This document shows positions 1-5,868 of a stretch of DNA of 6,944 bases, in pieces (the first letter of the stretch is position 1; every line of letters starts with the position of its first letter). The stretch is from Chlorobiota bacterium (GTDB lineage: Bacteria; Bacteroidota; Bacteroidia; Bacteroidales; JAADJA01), in the NCBI GenBank assembly GCA_030592565.1, contig JAUVIX010000201.1, forward strand, positions 1-6,944, in the 5' to 3' direction. Made by a program: the position numbers and the translations under genes. The notes under the pieces are model-generated. The model saw only the letters and a list, made by a program, of their open reading frames with translations, ran no database searches and was not told where the DNA came from.

Positions 1-159
1 CAGGATCTGCACATTAAAAGTTTTGACCCTACTGTTCAGACAACCATTTATCCCTGGACAAAGAAGAATAGTGATAAGAAAGATTTCACTTCCGGCAGTT
101 CAAAACCTGTTAAAAGGAAGGGCGATATTGAAAAGGATGATGATTCAAAAGAAATTTAG
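1..159 (+). CDS. C-terminal tail of an unidentified protein (5' truncated by window edge)
   Basis: Frame 1 is open from the first base to a TAG at 157-159, giving 52 residues. The tail is strongly hydrophilic and mixed-charge: it starts QDLHIKSFDPTVQTTIYPW, continues through a Lys/Asp/Ser-rich stretch (KKNSDKKDF, then SGSSKPVKRKGDIEKDDD) and ends SKEI. This looks like a disordered C-terminal extension rather than a folded domain, so the family cannot be recognised from what is visible. Support for it being coding: the frame runs unbroken to the edge, and a minus-strand gene converges on it 74 bp beyond its stop, a normal gene-end arrangement. A +2-frame open stretch from 23 to 268 overlaps it but runs into the neighbouring gene and looks like a shadow. 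No clear terminator follows. Confidence 0.6.
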   Translation, partial: QDLHIKSFDPTVQTTIYPWTKKNSDKKDFTSGSSKPVKRKGDIEKDDDSKEI

Positions 160-233
160 ATCAAATTACTTTTACATCTCACCAATTTTTAGTTTTACCT
201 TGCAAAGGACTCAAATTGCCTTTTACTTCAGCA

Positions 234-878
234 CTACTTGCCAAATGCAAAGATCAAACCAGCGGTAAGATCGCCCTGCAAAATAGTAGAGCCTGTACCT
301 ACGCTTACACCACAGCCTGACCCGCCGGTACCTATTCCGCAGAATATCCCGGCTCCGCTAAAATACATAGGTATAAGGAATCTTCCCTGAAGCCTGATGC
401 CGATACGGTCGGACAGCCATATTTTTGCACCACCACCAAGCGCGACGGAAAAACGCCAGTCATCCTCAATTGTACTATCCTTTGCATCAAACCATGTAGC
501 TCCCAGCGAGAAAAGCCCATACGGACGAAGCTTCCCTTTGTCCATTTCCCAGATGCCTCCTACCTGAAAATAGTTAACATTTACATCGAACGACCTCTTA
601 AGGTCATCATAGCCATAAATAGGTTTGAAGCTGGCACTCGACTGCATCTGGCTCCATGAAAATTCAATTTTGACATCCGGCCTTACAGCAGTGCTTAATG
701 CTACACCATAATTGACATTATCCTCTACCCGCAAGTCACCTTCATAAAACCTTATGCGTCCTCCAAACATATAGCCAGCAAAAGGAGTTATCTCAAATTT
801 ACCCTGGGCTGATGATTCAAATGGAATAACCAATAGAAATGTAATAGCAGCAATTAAGAATTTTTTATAATTTTTCAT
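234..878 (-). CDS. Small outer-membrane beta-barrel protein (214 aa)
   Basis: Predicted outer-membrane protein of unknown cargo. Residues 1-25 form a signal peptide (MKNYKKF charged start, hydrophobic AAITFLLVIPF, cleavage SSA^Q with Gln at +1). The rest alternates polar and hydrophobic residues in barrel-type strands, e.g. FEITPFAGYMFGG (28-40), FQVGGIWEM (104-112), YGLFSLGATWF (120-130), IRLQGRFLIPMYF (161-173) and the closing strand DLTAGLIFAFGK (203-214). Length and strand pattern suggest an OmpX/OmpW-size 8-strand barrel, which is inference. A Gly-rich segment at 177-197 holds the only two cysteines, C180 and C189, and could be a disulfide-closed loop. The start ATG (876-878) has no evident Shine-Dalgarno but sits about 60 bp below a TAttTTTG box. 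The gene is visibly more GC-rich than most of the window. Barrel assignment is fairly sure; function is unknown. Confidence 0.85.
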   Translation of the reverse strand: MKNYKKFLIAAITFLLVIPFESSAQGKFEITPFAGYMFGGRIRFYEGDLRVEDNVNYGVALSTAVRPDVKIEFSWSQMQSSASFKPIYGYDDLKRSFDVNVNYFQVGGIWEMDKGKLRPYGLFSLGATWFDAKDSTIEDDWRFSVALGGGAKIWLSDRIGIRLQGRFLIPMYFSGAGIFCGIGTGGSGCGVSVGTGSTILQGDLTAGLIFAFGK

Positions 879-942
879 ATATATAAAAAGTTATGTATTT
901 AATTAAAAAAGCCTTCTTATTGTTATATTTTATTTAATTAGG

Positions 943-950
943 CAAAAATA
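943..950 (-). promoter_or_regulatory. Bacteroidota -7 promoter box for the 214-aa barrel gene
   Basis: Read on the minus strand this is TATTTTTG, a full match to the Bacteroidota -7 consensus TAnnTTTG. It predicts transcription starting near 936-938 and a leader of about 60 nt before the ATG at 878. No TTG at the usual 17-23 nt upstream spacing is obvious, so only the -7 element is supported. It lies downstream of the terminator at 981-1011, which suggests the 214-aa barrel gene is transcribed separately from the operon behind it. Confidence 0.5.
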
Positions 951-980
951 GTAAAATTCAGTTCAATAGAAGTAAATCAA

Positions 981-1011
981 CAACAAAAAACGGAGATTTA
1001 AATCCCCGTTT
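981..1011 (-). terminator. Intrinsic terminator of the lipoprotein/barrel operon
   Basis: On the minus strand two 12-nt arms (1000-1011 and 988-999; AAACGGGGATTT and AAATCTCCGTTT) pair fully with one G-U wobble. In RNA the central A/U pairs would open to form a small loop. The 3' arm runs straight into a T-tract (A's at 985-990 on the plus strand), the standard rho-independent layout. It lies about 75 nt beyond the stop codon of the 199-aa barrel gene at 1088. Confidence 0.7.
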
Positions 1012-1087
1012 GTAAATTTTCTAATTCTAATACCGAAATAACATTTAAAGAAAATATTTCAAATGTAGTCTTCCTGGATATTAAGTG

Positions 1088-1687
1088 TTAATTCCCCCAG
1101 GCAAAACCAATACTTAACGCAAGCCAAGAATAATCAGGAGCATTCTTGGTCTTTACAGCATAGTTATATCTCAAACTAATATTGATCATAGTACCATAGT
1201 TGATTGGAAGTAAAATACCAATTTCAGGTGAAACACCAAAGTGCCATTTGTTCTCCGTAAGTGCCCATACACCAATTTGCGTTTCCTTATTGACTGAATA
1301 GGTGCCAATACCGCCACCAAGATAAATACGCGTATAATGAGGATCGGTACCAAAGTAATAGTGAGCCTGAGCTAACATAGGATATACATTGATATACCTG
1401 TACTGGTTGCCGAAAAGAGTTGTATAATCTTCATGAGTGTATGTCTCATTTTTACGTGCTTCATAAAAGGTTGCCCAGCTAACCAAGGCACCAACCGAAA
1501 CGTTATCACTGACAAATCCCCTGCCTTCAAAAGTTAGTCCTCTGAAACTCGCCTTTTTAATATAGTCTCCCATACTTCCTACACCCATCCCCATTGTGTA
1601 ATCAAAGCTGTACAGCGATGAGCCCTGGGAATAGCCTGCTGTGGAAGCAAATGTTGATATTATTGCAATTAAAATATATTTTTTCAT
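1088..1687 (-). CDS. Outer-membrane beta-barrel protein (199 aa), second gene of operon
   Basis: Predicted outer-membrane barrel of unknown function. Residues 1-20 are a signal peptide (MKKYILIAIISTF core, cleavage AGYS^Q with Gln at +1). After that come strands with alternating pattern and aromatic girdle residues: SLYSFDYTMGMGVGSMG (24-40), LTFEGRGFVS (51-60), VSVGALVSWATFYEA (64-78), INVYPMLAQAHYYFG (99-113), IYLGGGIGTYSV (121-132), the glycine-rich GVSPEIGILLPINYG (151-165), INISLRYNYAV (169-179) and the last strand WLALSIGFAWGN. The size fits an 8-strand barrel. The gene starts 29 bp below the stop of the DUF4136 lipoprotein gene, with AAAAGG seven bases before the ATG (1685-1687), so the two are very probably co-transcribed and may work together at the outer membrane. 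Nothing in the sequence names a ligand. Confidence 0.85.
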   Translation of the reverse strand: MKKYILIAIISTFASTAGYSQGSSLYSFDYTMGMGVGSMGDYIKKASFRGLTFEGRGFVSDNVSVGALVSWATFYEARKNETYTHEDYTTLFGNQYRYINVYPMLAQAHYYFGTDPHYTRIYLGGGIGTYSVNKETQIGVWALTENKWHFGVSPEIGILLPINYGTMINISLRYNYAVKTKNAPDYSWLALSIGFAWGN

Positions 1688-1716
1688 AATTTTACCTTTT
1701 AAAATTAATTATTTTT

Positions 1717-2388
1717 TTATTCCCCTTTCAGATAGGCTGATTGCTTGAATGCCTGGTTAATACCATCATTAATCCTGACCCTGGTATTAGGTGTATTCGA
1801 CCCCATAACACCATTAATGACACCCATCCAGGCCAAATGAATAGTTGAATCGGCTTCGTTTACATATTCAGGGTCGAAAAGTCTCCATAGAACAGTCCCT
1901 GTTGTATATGAAGAAACATAAGTGCCTCCTCCATACCAGGGATATCCCCAACCATAACCGGGATAACCATAATAATCAGAACTTTTATACCATCCCCATC
2001 CCCAATATCCATACCAGGGGTAGCTATATATATTGTATGTAGTAATTTCAGCAGCAGTAACCACTATTGCAACATCTGGTAATTCTCCATCAAGTGTATC
2101 ATTCAGATCAAATTGTTCCCAACCAAGTGCATCAAAGTTATTTGTCAAGTCAGTAATAATATTCTGATCATATTTATTATTAGGTTCTTTACCTTCATCA
2201 ACAATATGCTGAATAGAGTCGGAAATGTGATAAGTGTTCACATCCTTGAAGTTATAATCCGGGTCATAATGAGTCAGAACAATATCAGTGTCATCAGTGT
2301 ATTCTGCACCTCCGGGATAGCAAGCTGTCATTGCAACGGCAAGGCCGGCAACAATAACTAGATTTAAAAACAACTTTTTCATATTCAT
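1717..2388 (-). CDS. DUF4136 family lipoprotein with Tyr/Trp/Gly-rich tract
   Basis: Predicted lipoprotein of 223 aa, function unknown. The chosen start is the MNMKK methionine (2386-2388); the frame is open back to 2427, but the 13 extra residues would put a poorly suited stretch before a normal signal peptide. Residues 1-22 are Lys-Lys plus a hydrophobic core, and the lipobox ends AMTAC with C23 as the lipidation site. The body follows the DUF4136 plan: DPDYNFKDVNTYHI near the start, FDALGWEQ, PDVAIVVTAAEITT, then TGTVLWRLFDPE and HLAWMGVINGVMG, ending in RVRINDGINQAFKQS. Between these, residues 118-157 are a low-complexity tract in which 29 of 40 residues are Tyr, Trp or Gly. Such tracts are common in this family in Bacteroidota. 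It is first in an operon with the 199-aa barrel protein, and a TACCTTTG box precedes it by about 70 bp. Confidence 0.85.
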   Translation of the reverse strand: MNMKKLFLNLVIVAGLAVAMTACYPGGAEYTDDTDIVLTHYDPDYNFKDVNTYHISDSIQHIVDEGKEPNNKYDQNIITDLTNNFDALGWEQFDLNDTLDGELPDVAIVVTAAEITTYNIYSYPWYGYWGWGWYKSSDYYGYPGYGWGYPWYGGGTYVSSYTTGTVLWRLFDPEYVNEADSTIHLAWMGVINGVMGSNTPNTRVRINDGINQAFKQSAYLKGE

Positions 2389-2457
2389 TTTTTTAAAATT
2401 TATTAATACTATTTTATTAACACTCAAAACTTAAAAGTGTTCAATCAAAAACGAGTG

Positions 2458-2492
2458 CAAAGGTAAGTGTTTTTTTGCATAGGCCCTGCAAA
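2458..2492 (-). promoter_or_regulatory. Divergent promoter, minus side (lipoprotein/barrel operon)
   Basis: Read on the minus strand, TACCTTTG (2458-2465) matches the Bacteroidota -7 consensus TAnnTTTG exactly, and TTTG at 2489-2492 lies 23 nt upstream as a possible -33 element, at the long end of the usual spacing. The predicted start is near 2451-2453, giving a leader of about 64 nt to the ATG at 2388. The -33 TTTG falls inside the right arm of the inverted repeat at 2473-2493. Confidence 0.6.
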
Positions 2493-2493
2493 A
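2473..2493. repeat. Inverted repeat between divergent promoters, candidate operator
   Basis: TTTTGCA (2473-2479) and TGCAAAA (2487-2493) are perfect 7-bp inverted arms separated by 7 bp. The arm centres are 14 bp apart. The repeat lies between the two divergent -7 boxes and covers the -33 position of the minus promoter, where a dimeric regulator could act. Caution: TTTGCA also resembles the tail of the Bacteroidota -7 box, so the arms may be degenerate promoter elements or chance in AT-rich DNA. Confidence 0.35.
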
Positions 2494-2505
2494 GAAACAA
2501 TAAAG

Positions 2506-2534
2506 ATTGCAATGTGGATATTATTATATCTTTG
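2506..2534 (+). promoter_or_regulatory. Divergent promoter, plus side (sulfotransferase gene)
   Basis: TATCTTTG at 2527-2534 matches TAnnTTTG exactly, with ATTG (2506-2509) 17 nt upstream, within the spacing reported for Bacteroidota -33/-7 promoters. The predicted start is near 2539-2541, about 20 nt ahead of the ATG at 2560. This placement rules out translation starting at 2467, which would lie upstream of the transcript. Confidence 0.6.
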
Positions 2535-2559
2535 TAACCATATTTGTTTGAGGAAATAT

Positions 2560-3714
2560 ATGGGATTATCAAAAGTAAAAAATGGTGTTAAGGCAGGAGG
2601 GTTGCTGCTTCCTCCTGCTGTTGGGTATTCGTTTAGTGTATTAACGCACCTTTACAAAAATAATAATATTTCTTTCCGGTATTATCCCCGAATGGCTGCA
2701 ATAGGACTAATAAATTTGATTAATAAGCCATTCCGTGCATATGAACGTCATTTTATAAATCCAAGGTTCAAAGATGTTGAACTTGAAAATGAACCGATCT
2801 TTATTTTGGGACATTGGCGAAGCGGGACGACTTTTCTGCACAATCTTTTATGTAGCAACCCTGATATGGGATATATTACAACTTTTCAAAGTGTTTTTCC
2901 TGATACACTTTTTAATAAAGCCGGGAATTTTATTTTTGAAAATTTTATGAGACTACTTATTCCGGCAACAAGAAAAGGTGACAATGTCAAATTGAGTCCT
3001 GATTATCCTCAGGAAGAAGAGTTTGCTCTTGGAAGTAATGTTCCAATCAGCTATTATTATTTCTGGATGTTTCCCCAGGAAGCTCAATCTTTTTACGACA
3101 GATATGTTCGCTTTAAGAAGGTTTCTGAAAAGGACTATTTAATGTGGAAGGAGGAGTATTTTTTACAAATTAAAAAGGCAATTGTTAATACAAACGGAAA
3201 ATATTTTCTTTCAAAAAATCCGCCACATACTGCACGGATTAAGGTTCTTTTGGAAATGTTCCCCAATGCAAAATTTGTTCATATACACCGGAATCCTGTA
3301 ATAGTTTTCTTATCGACACAACATTTTTTCAGAACAATGTTGCCCAACCTGCAACTTCAACATATGTCATCAGAAAAGCTTGACGATTTGATTTTCTCTA
3401 TTTATAAGCAAATGATGCAATCTTATATGGATGAAAGAGTAATAATTCCTAAGGAAAATCTGGTTGAGATTGCATTTGAGGTTCTGGAGGAAAATCCTCT
3501 ATCAACAATTAAATCGATATTCGACACTCTTAATATTGCTGATTTTGAGAAATCTGAAGCCTCCATCCGGGATTATATTGACAGCAAAAAAGGATACAAA
3601 AAAAATGCACACAAAATAGAACAAAATACTCTTGACAAAATACTTAAAGAGTGGGATTTTGCAATGAAAGAGTGGGGTTATGGTGTGCCGGATAGTGTGA
3701 AAATTATTGAGTAG
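2560..3714 (+). CDS. PAPS-dependent sulfotransferase (Sulfotransfer_3-like)
   Basis: Predicted cytoplasmic enzyme that moves a sulfuryl group from PAPS to an unknown acceptor. The start at 2560 gives 384 aa. It has GAGGAA (2550-2555) four bases upstream and lies just below a TATCTTTG promoter box; the frame is open to 2467, but that extension spans the promoter. The 5'-phosphosulfate-binding loop is ILGHWRSGTTFLHNL (82-96), with the RSGTT core. PQEEEFAL (150-157) and LSKNPPHTARI (217-227) are conserved-looking family blocks. The 3'-phosphate-binding segment is KFVHIHRNPVIVFLST (238-253), with R244 and S252 in the expected places. A weakly hydrophobic N-terminal region (14-57) could contact membrane or a lipid acceptor. 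Relatives in gut Bacteroides are known to sulfate sterols; that activity is only a possibility here. No PAPS-synthesis genes are nearby. A FadL-like gene follows 32 bp downstream in the same direction. Confidence 0.9.
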   Translation: MGLSKVKNGVKAGGLLLPPAVGYSFSVLTHLYKNNNISFRYYPRMAAIGLINLINKPFRAYERHFINPRFKDVELENEPIFILGHWRSGTTFLHNLLCSNPDMGYITTFQSVFPDTLFNKAGNFIFENFMRLLIPATRKGDNVKLSPDYPQEEEFALGSNVPISYYYFWMFPQEAQSFYDRYVRFKKVSEKDYLMWKEEYFLQIKKAIVNTNGKYFLSKNPPHTARIKVLLEMFPNAKFVHIHRNPVIVFLSTQHFFRTMLPNLQLQHMSSEKLDDLIFSIYKQMMQSYMDERVIIPKENLVEIAFEVLEENPLSTIKSIFDTLNIADFEKSEASIRDYIDSKKGYKKNAHKIEQNTLDKILKEWDFAMKEWGYGVPDSVKIIE

Positions 3715-3739
3715 CAGTTCATTTTTAATTATATCTTTG
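3706..3739 (+). promoter_or_regulatory. Promoter of the FadL-like gene, almost abutting its start codon
   Basis: TATCTTTG at 3732-3739 is a full TAnnTTTG match, with ATTG (3706-3709) 22 nt upstream. The -33 part overlaps the end of the sulfotransferase frame. Only 7 bp separate the -7 box from the ATG at 3747, so a start 5-7 nt below the box would yield a leader of 0-3 nt. Confidence 0.55.
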
Positions 3740-3746
3740 CAAGGGA

Positions 3747-5216
3747 ATGGCAACAGAAAATAAAATACGAATATTATTTATTTCTGCCTTTCTGTCTATA
3801 TCTTTGTTTTCTGCCGGTCAACCTGAAAATTACTGGTCGGTAAGTTTCAATACAAATGCTTCATTATTGTCAGGTGCTGTAGTTGGAGGTAACTCCGGCA
3901 TAACATCAATTTATTATAACCCTGCAGGGATATCGGAGATTGAGGATAAGCAGTTTGCATTGAATGCGAACCTTTTTAGCCTTGAATACAGTAATTATAC
4001 AAATGCTGTAGGTGAGGGTGCAGATGTCTCCGATTTGGCTTTTAGGGTTCAGCCAAGGTTCATATCATATCTGTATCGCCTCAAAAAGGACACTACTATC
4101 AGTCTTCAGTTTGCCATTCTGAACCGGAATATAAATAAGAATGATATGTACAAGAGTGTTGACTATCCTACCAACCTGATTAATGAAGGTATTAATGAAA
4201 ATTATTTTGGAAATTTTGATTTAAGTTCGGATTATAGTGATTATTGGGGAGGTGCAGGTGCGTCAATGGAAATATCACCTAAATTTGTGATTGGAGCAAG
4301 TTTGTTTATTAGTGTTAAAAATCTGACTTATATCAAGAATATCGGAATAGCTGTGAACCCTTTGCCGGATCAACTGCCTGACACAGTATCCTATTATGAG
4401 TCATTATGGTCCACATATCAGAAATTAGTAATGTATGATGTCAGAATATTGGGCAAAATTGGTTTTAGATATAATGCTGGTAATTGGGGATATGGATTAA
4501 ACATAACTTTACCCTCTGCACGTCTATTTGGAAATGGTGATGTGAAAAAGATTATAGCTCAAAGTAATATTCCCGGAGATGACATTATTTCTGATGATTT
4601 CAATTACCATGAAATTGGAAATTATATGCTTGCCCAGTTTAAAGACCCATTGTCTGTCTCATTTGGTATTCTTTACACTGCACCTTCAGGGCGTACCAAA
4701 TATTATTTTACTACTGAGTTTTTTAACAAAATTAACAAGTATAAAACTGTTGACGGAACTATATGCGTCAGTCCGAAGGATGCCTACCCTAAGCCAACAA
4801 CCGACTTTTTATCATATTATTATTCAGCACGTTCTGTTGTGAACATCGCATTGGGTTATCAAATTAAGATGACTGAAAATACAGAAGGACTGTTTGGGTT
4901 TCGTACAAATTTTAGTCCAAGAGAGAAAATTTTTGAAGACCCGGAAATGCAGGGATTATTGGAGCTTTCGACTGTTCCGACAACAAATTATTATATTACT
5001 GCCGGCAGCTTATTCAAATATAAAAAAACTACGTTTCTTGTAGGAGTACAATTTGCTTATGGGTATAATAATGACTACATTCAGTTTGTTAATTTCTATG
5101 ATGCTATTCCTTCTGATCCGGATACAGGTTTATCAATACAGGGGAAGCGGCATAACAATATGAATTACACAATAATAGATCTTAGCCTCTTTCTCGGATT
5201 TTCTCTTGGATTTTAG
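3747..5216 (+). CDS. FadL/OmpP1-like outer-membrane transporter (489 aa)
   Basis: Predicted long-chain fatty acid/aromatic-hydrocarbon-type outer-membrane channel, passing hydrophobic compounds into the periplasm. Residues 1-24 are a signal peptide (IRILFISAFLSISLFSAG, then Gln25). The mature N-terminus carries the family hallmark: a Gly/Ser-rich run, then SIYYNPAGISEI (54-65) with the NPAG motif of the FadL hatch region. The rest is a long barrel with alternating strands and aromatic residues, e.g. RFISYLYRL, GGAGASMEISPKFVIGASLFI and VNIALGYQIKM, closing with IIDLSLFLGFSLGF and a terminal Phe, the usual outer-membrane assembly signal. The length is typical for the family. The start at 3747 gives an ideal signal peptide, and no later Met would keep it. 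It lies 32 bp after the sulfotransferase gene but has its own -7 box. The ligand cannot be told from sequence. Confidence 0.85.
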   Translation: MATENKIRILFISAFLSISLFSAGQPENYWSVSFNTNASLLSGAVVGGNSGITSIYYNPAGISEIEDKQFALNANLFSLEYSNYTNAVGEGADVSDLAFRVQPRFISYLYRLKKDTTISLQFAILNRNINKNDMYKSVDYPTNLINEGINENYFGNFDLSSDYSDYWGGAGASMEISPKFVIGASLFISVKNLTYIKNIGIAVNPLPDQLPDTVSYYESLWSTYQKLVMYDVRILGKIGFRYNAGNWGYGLNITLPSARLFGNGDVKKIIAQSNIPGDDIISDDFNYHEIGNYMLAQFKDPLSVSFGILYTAPSGRTKYYFTTEFFNKINKYKTVDGTICVSPKDAYPKPTTDFLSYYYSARSVVNIALGYQIKMTENTEGLFGFRTNFSPREKIFEDPEMQGLLELSTVPTTNYYITAGSLFKYKKTTFLVGVQFAYGYNNDYIQFVNFYDAIPSDPDTGLSIQGKRHNNMNYTIIDLSLFLGFSLGF

Positions 5217-5285
5217 CCAGACTTAGTATAAAAAGTATTTCTCATTATCCCAAGCAATTAGAAAGAGAGAAATTCGTAATATTTT

Positions 5286-5315
5286 TTTTGCAATTCATTA
5301 AACACTTTTGCAATT
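5286..5315 (+). repeat. Direct repeat TTTTGCAATT x2 upstream of the DUF2214 gene
   Basis: TTTTGCAATT occurs at 5286-5295 and 5306-5315, exactly 20 bp apart (about two helical turns). The second copy is part of CACTTTTGCA, one mismatch from the extended -7 box TAnnTTTGCA, so it may be a weak promoter about 50 bp before the ATG at 5361, or a pair of binding sites on one DNA face. No fitting -33 element was found. The remainder of the 144-bp gap 5217-5360 shows nothing else firm. Confidence 0.3.
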
Positions 5316-5360
5316 TATTTGTTCCTTTAACAATTTCAGTAATGACTCGAATAATATTTA

Positions 5361-5807
5361 ATGGCTACATTAATCATATATCTACATTTTTTGAGCATAA
5401 TGTTACTTATGGGTGCATTGATATCGGAGTATTTTTTACTAAGGTCAAAGCAATCTGAACAACAAATCAAAATGTTGTCTTATAGCGGTGTTATTCATTT
5501 AGTTTCACTTGGTTTGCTTTTAATAACGGGCATATTGCGATGGTTCGTCTATGGGAAGGGAGCCGTGTATTACTCGAAGAATCCTGTTTTTCATACTAAG
5601 TTGACTTTATATACTGTAGTGCTTATTCTTGCAATTATTCAGAGTGTAATGCTATTCAAATGGAATAGGCAGAGAAAAGAAAACAGGCTTCAGGAGCAAA
5701 ATCCGGTAGCAGTTAAAATGATGTTTGTCTTTCTAAGACTGGAAATTTTACTGGTAATAATAATCCCTCTTTTGGCTGTAATTGTTATGAGAGGGGCAGG
5801 AGTTTAA
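5361..5807 (+). CDS. DUF2214 family four-helix inner-membrane protein
   Basis: Predicted integral inner-membrane protein of 148 aa, function unknown. Four hydrophobic helices are visible: about 5-27, 41-63, 79-99 and 120-143. The sequence matches what I know of DUF2214: YLHFLSIM at the start, EYFLLR at the end of helix 1, a loop with YGKGAVYYSKNPVFHTKL (64-81) and a final hydrophobic helix. H9 in helix 1, H47 in helix 2, and H78/K80 at the start of helix 3 are the notable polar residues. Their placement recalls HemJ (UPF0093), a four-helix protoporphyrinogen oxidase-like protein with a helix-1 His and a later His/Lys pair; this is a resemblance of layout, not a family assignment. The ATG at 5361 has no clear Shine-Dalgarno. 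The next gene begins 61 bp downstream on the same strand and may share its transcript. Confidence 0.8.
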   Translation: MATLIIYLHFLSIMLLMGALISEYFLLRSKQSEQQIKMLSYSGVIHLVSLGLLLITGILRWFVYGKGAVYYSKNPVFHTKLTLYTVVLILAIIQSVMLFKWNRQRKENRLQEQNPVAVKMMFVFLRLEILLVIIIPLLAVIVMRGAGV

Positions 5808-5868
5808 AAACAATTGTAAACTTAAAGCAATTCAAATAAATAATAATTATTCACAAAAAACAAAAACA

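Noticed and set aside
204..223. AAAGG...CCTTT hairpin between the two convergent genes at the left end
   Set aside because: Only 5 bp of stem with a 10-nt loop and a short T run; too weak to call a terminator.
23..268. 81-aa plus-strand frame at the left edge
   Set aside because: It overlaps the frame-1 C-terminal tail and runs into the convergent barrel gene; the sequence resembles no protein type.
332..520. 62-aa minus-strand frame inside the 214-aa barrel gene
   Set aside because: Alternative frame of a well-supported gene on the same strand.
1845..2361. Plus-strand open frames of 65 and 82 aa
   Set aside because: They lie antisense inside the DUF4136 lipoprotein gene and show no protein features; they reflect the composition of the opposite strand.
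3502..3753. 83-aa minus-strand frame
   Set aside because: Antisense to the sulfotransferase C-terminus and the next promoter; no recognisable features.
4579..4842. 87-aa plus-strand frame inside the FadL-like gene
   Set aside because: Shadow frame in a convincing gene; no start signal.
5237..5289. ATTTCTC/GAGAAAT hairpin with a later T-tract after the FadL-like gene
   Set aside because: The stem is 7 A/T-rich pairs with a 23-nt loop, and the T-tract starts 8 nt away, so terminator function is doubtful.
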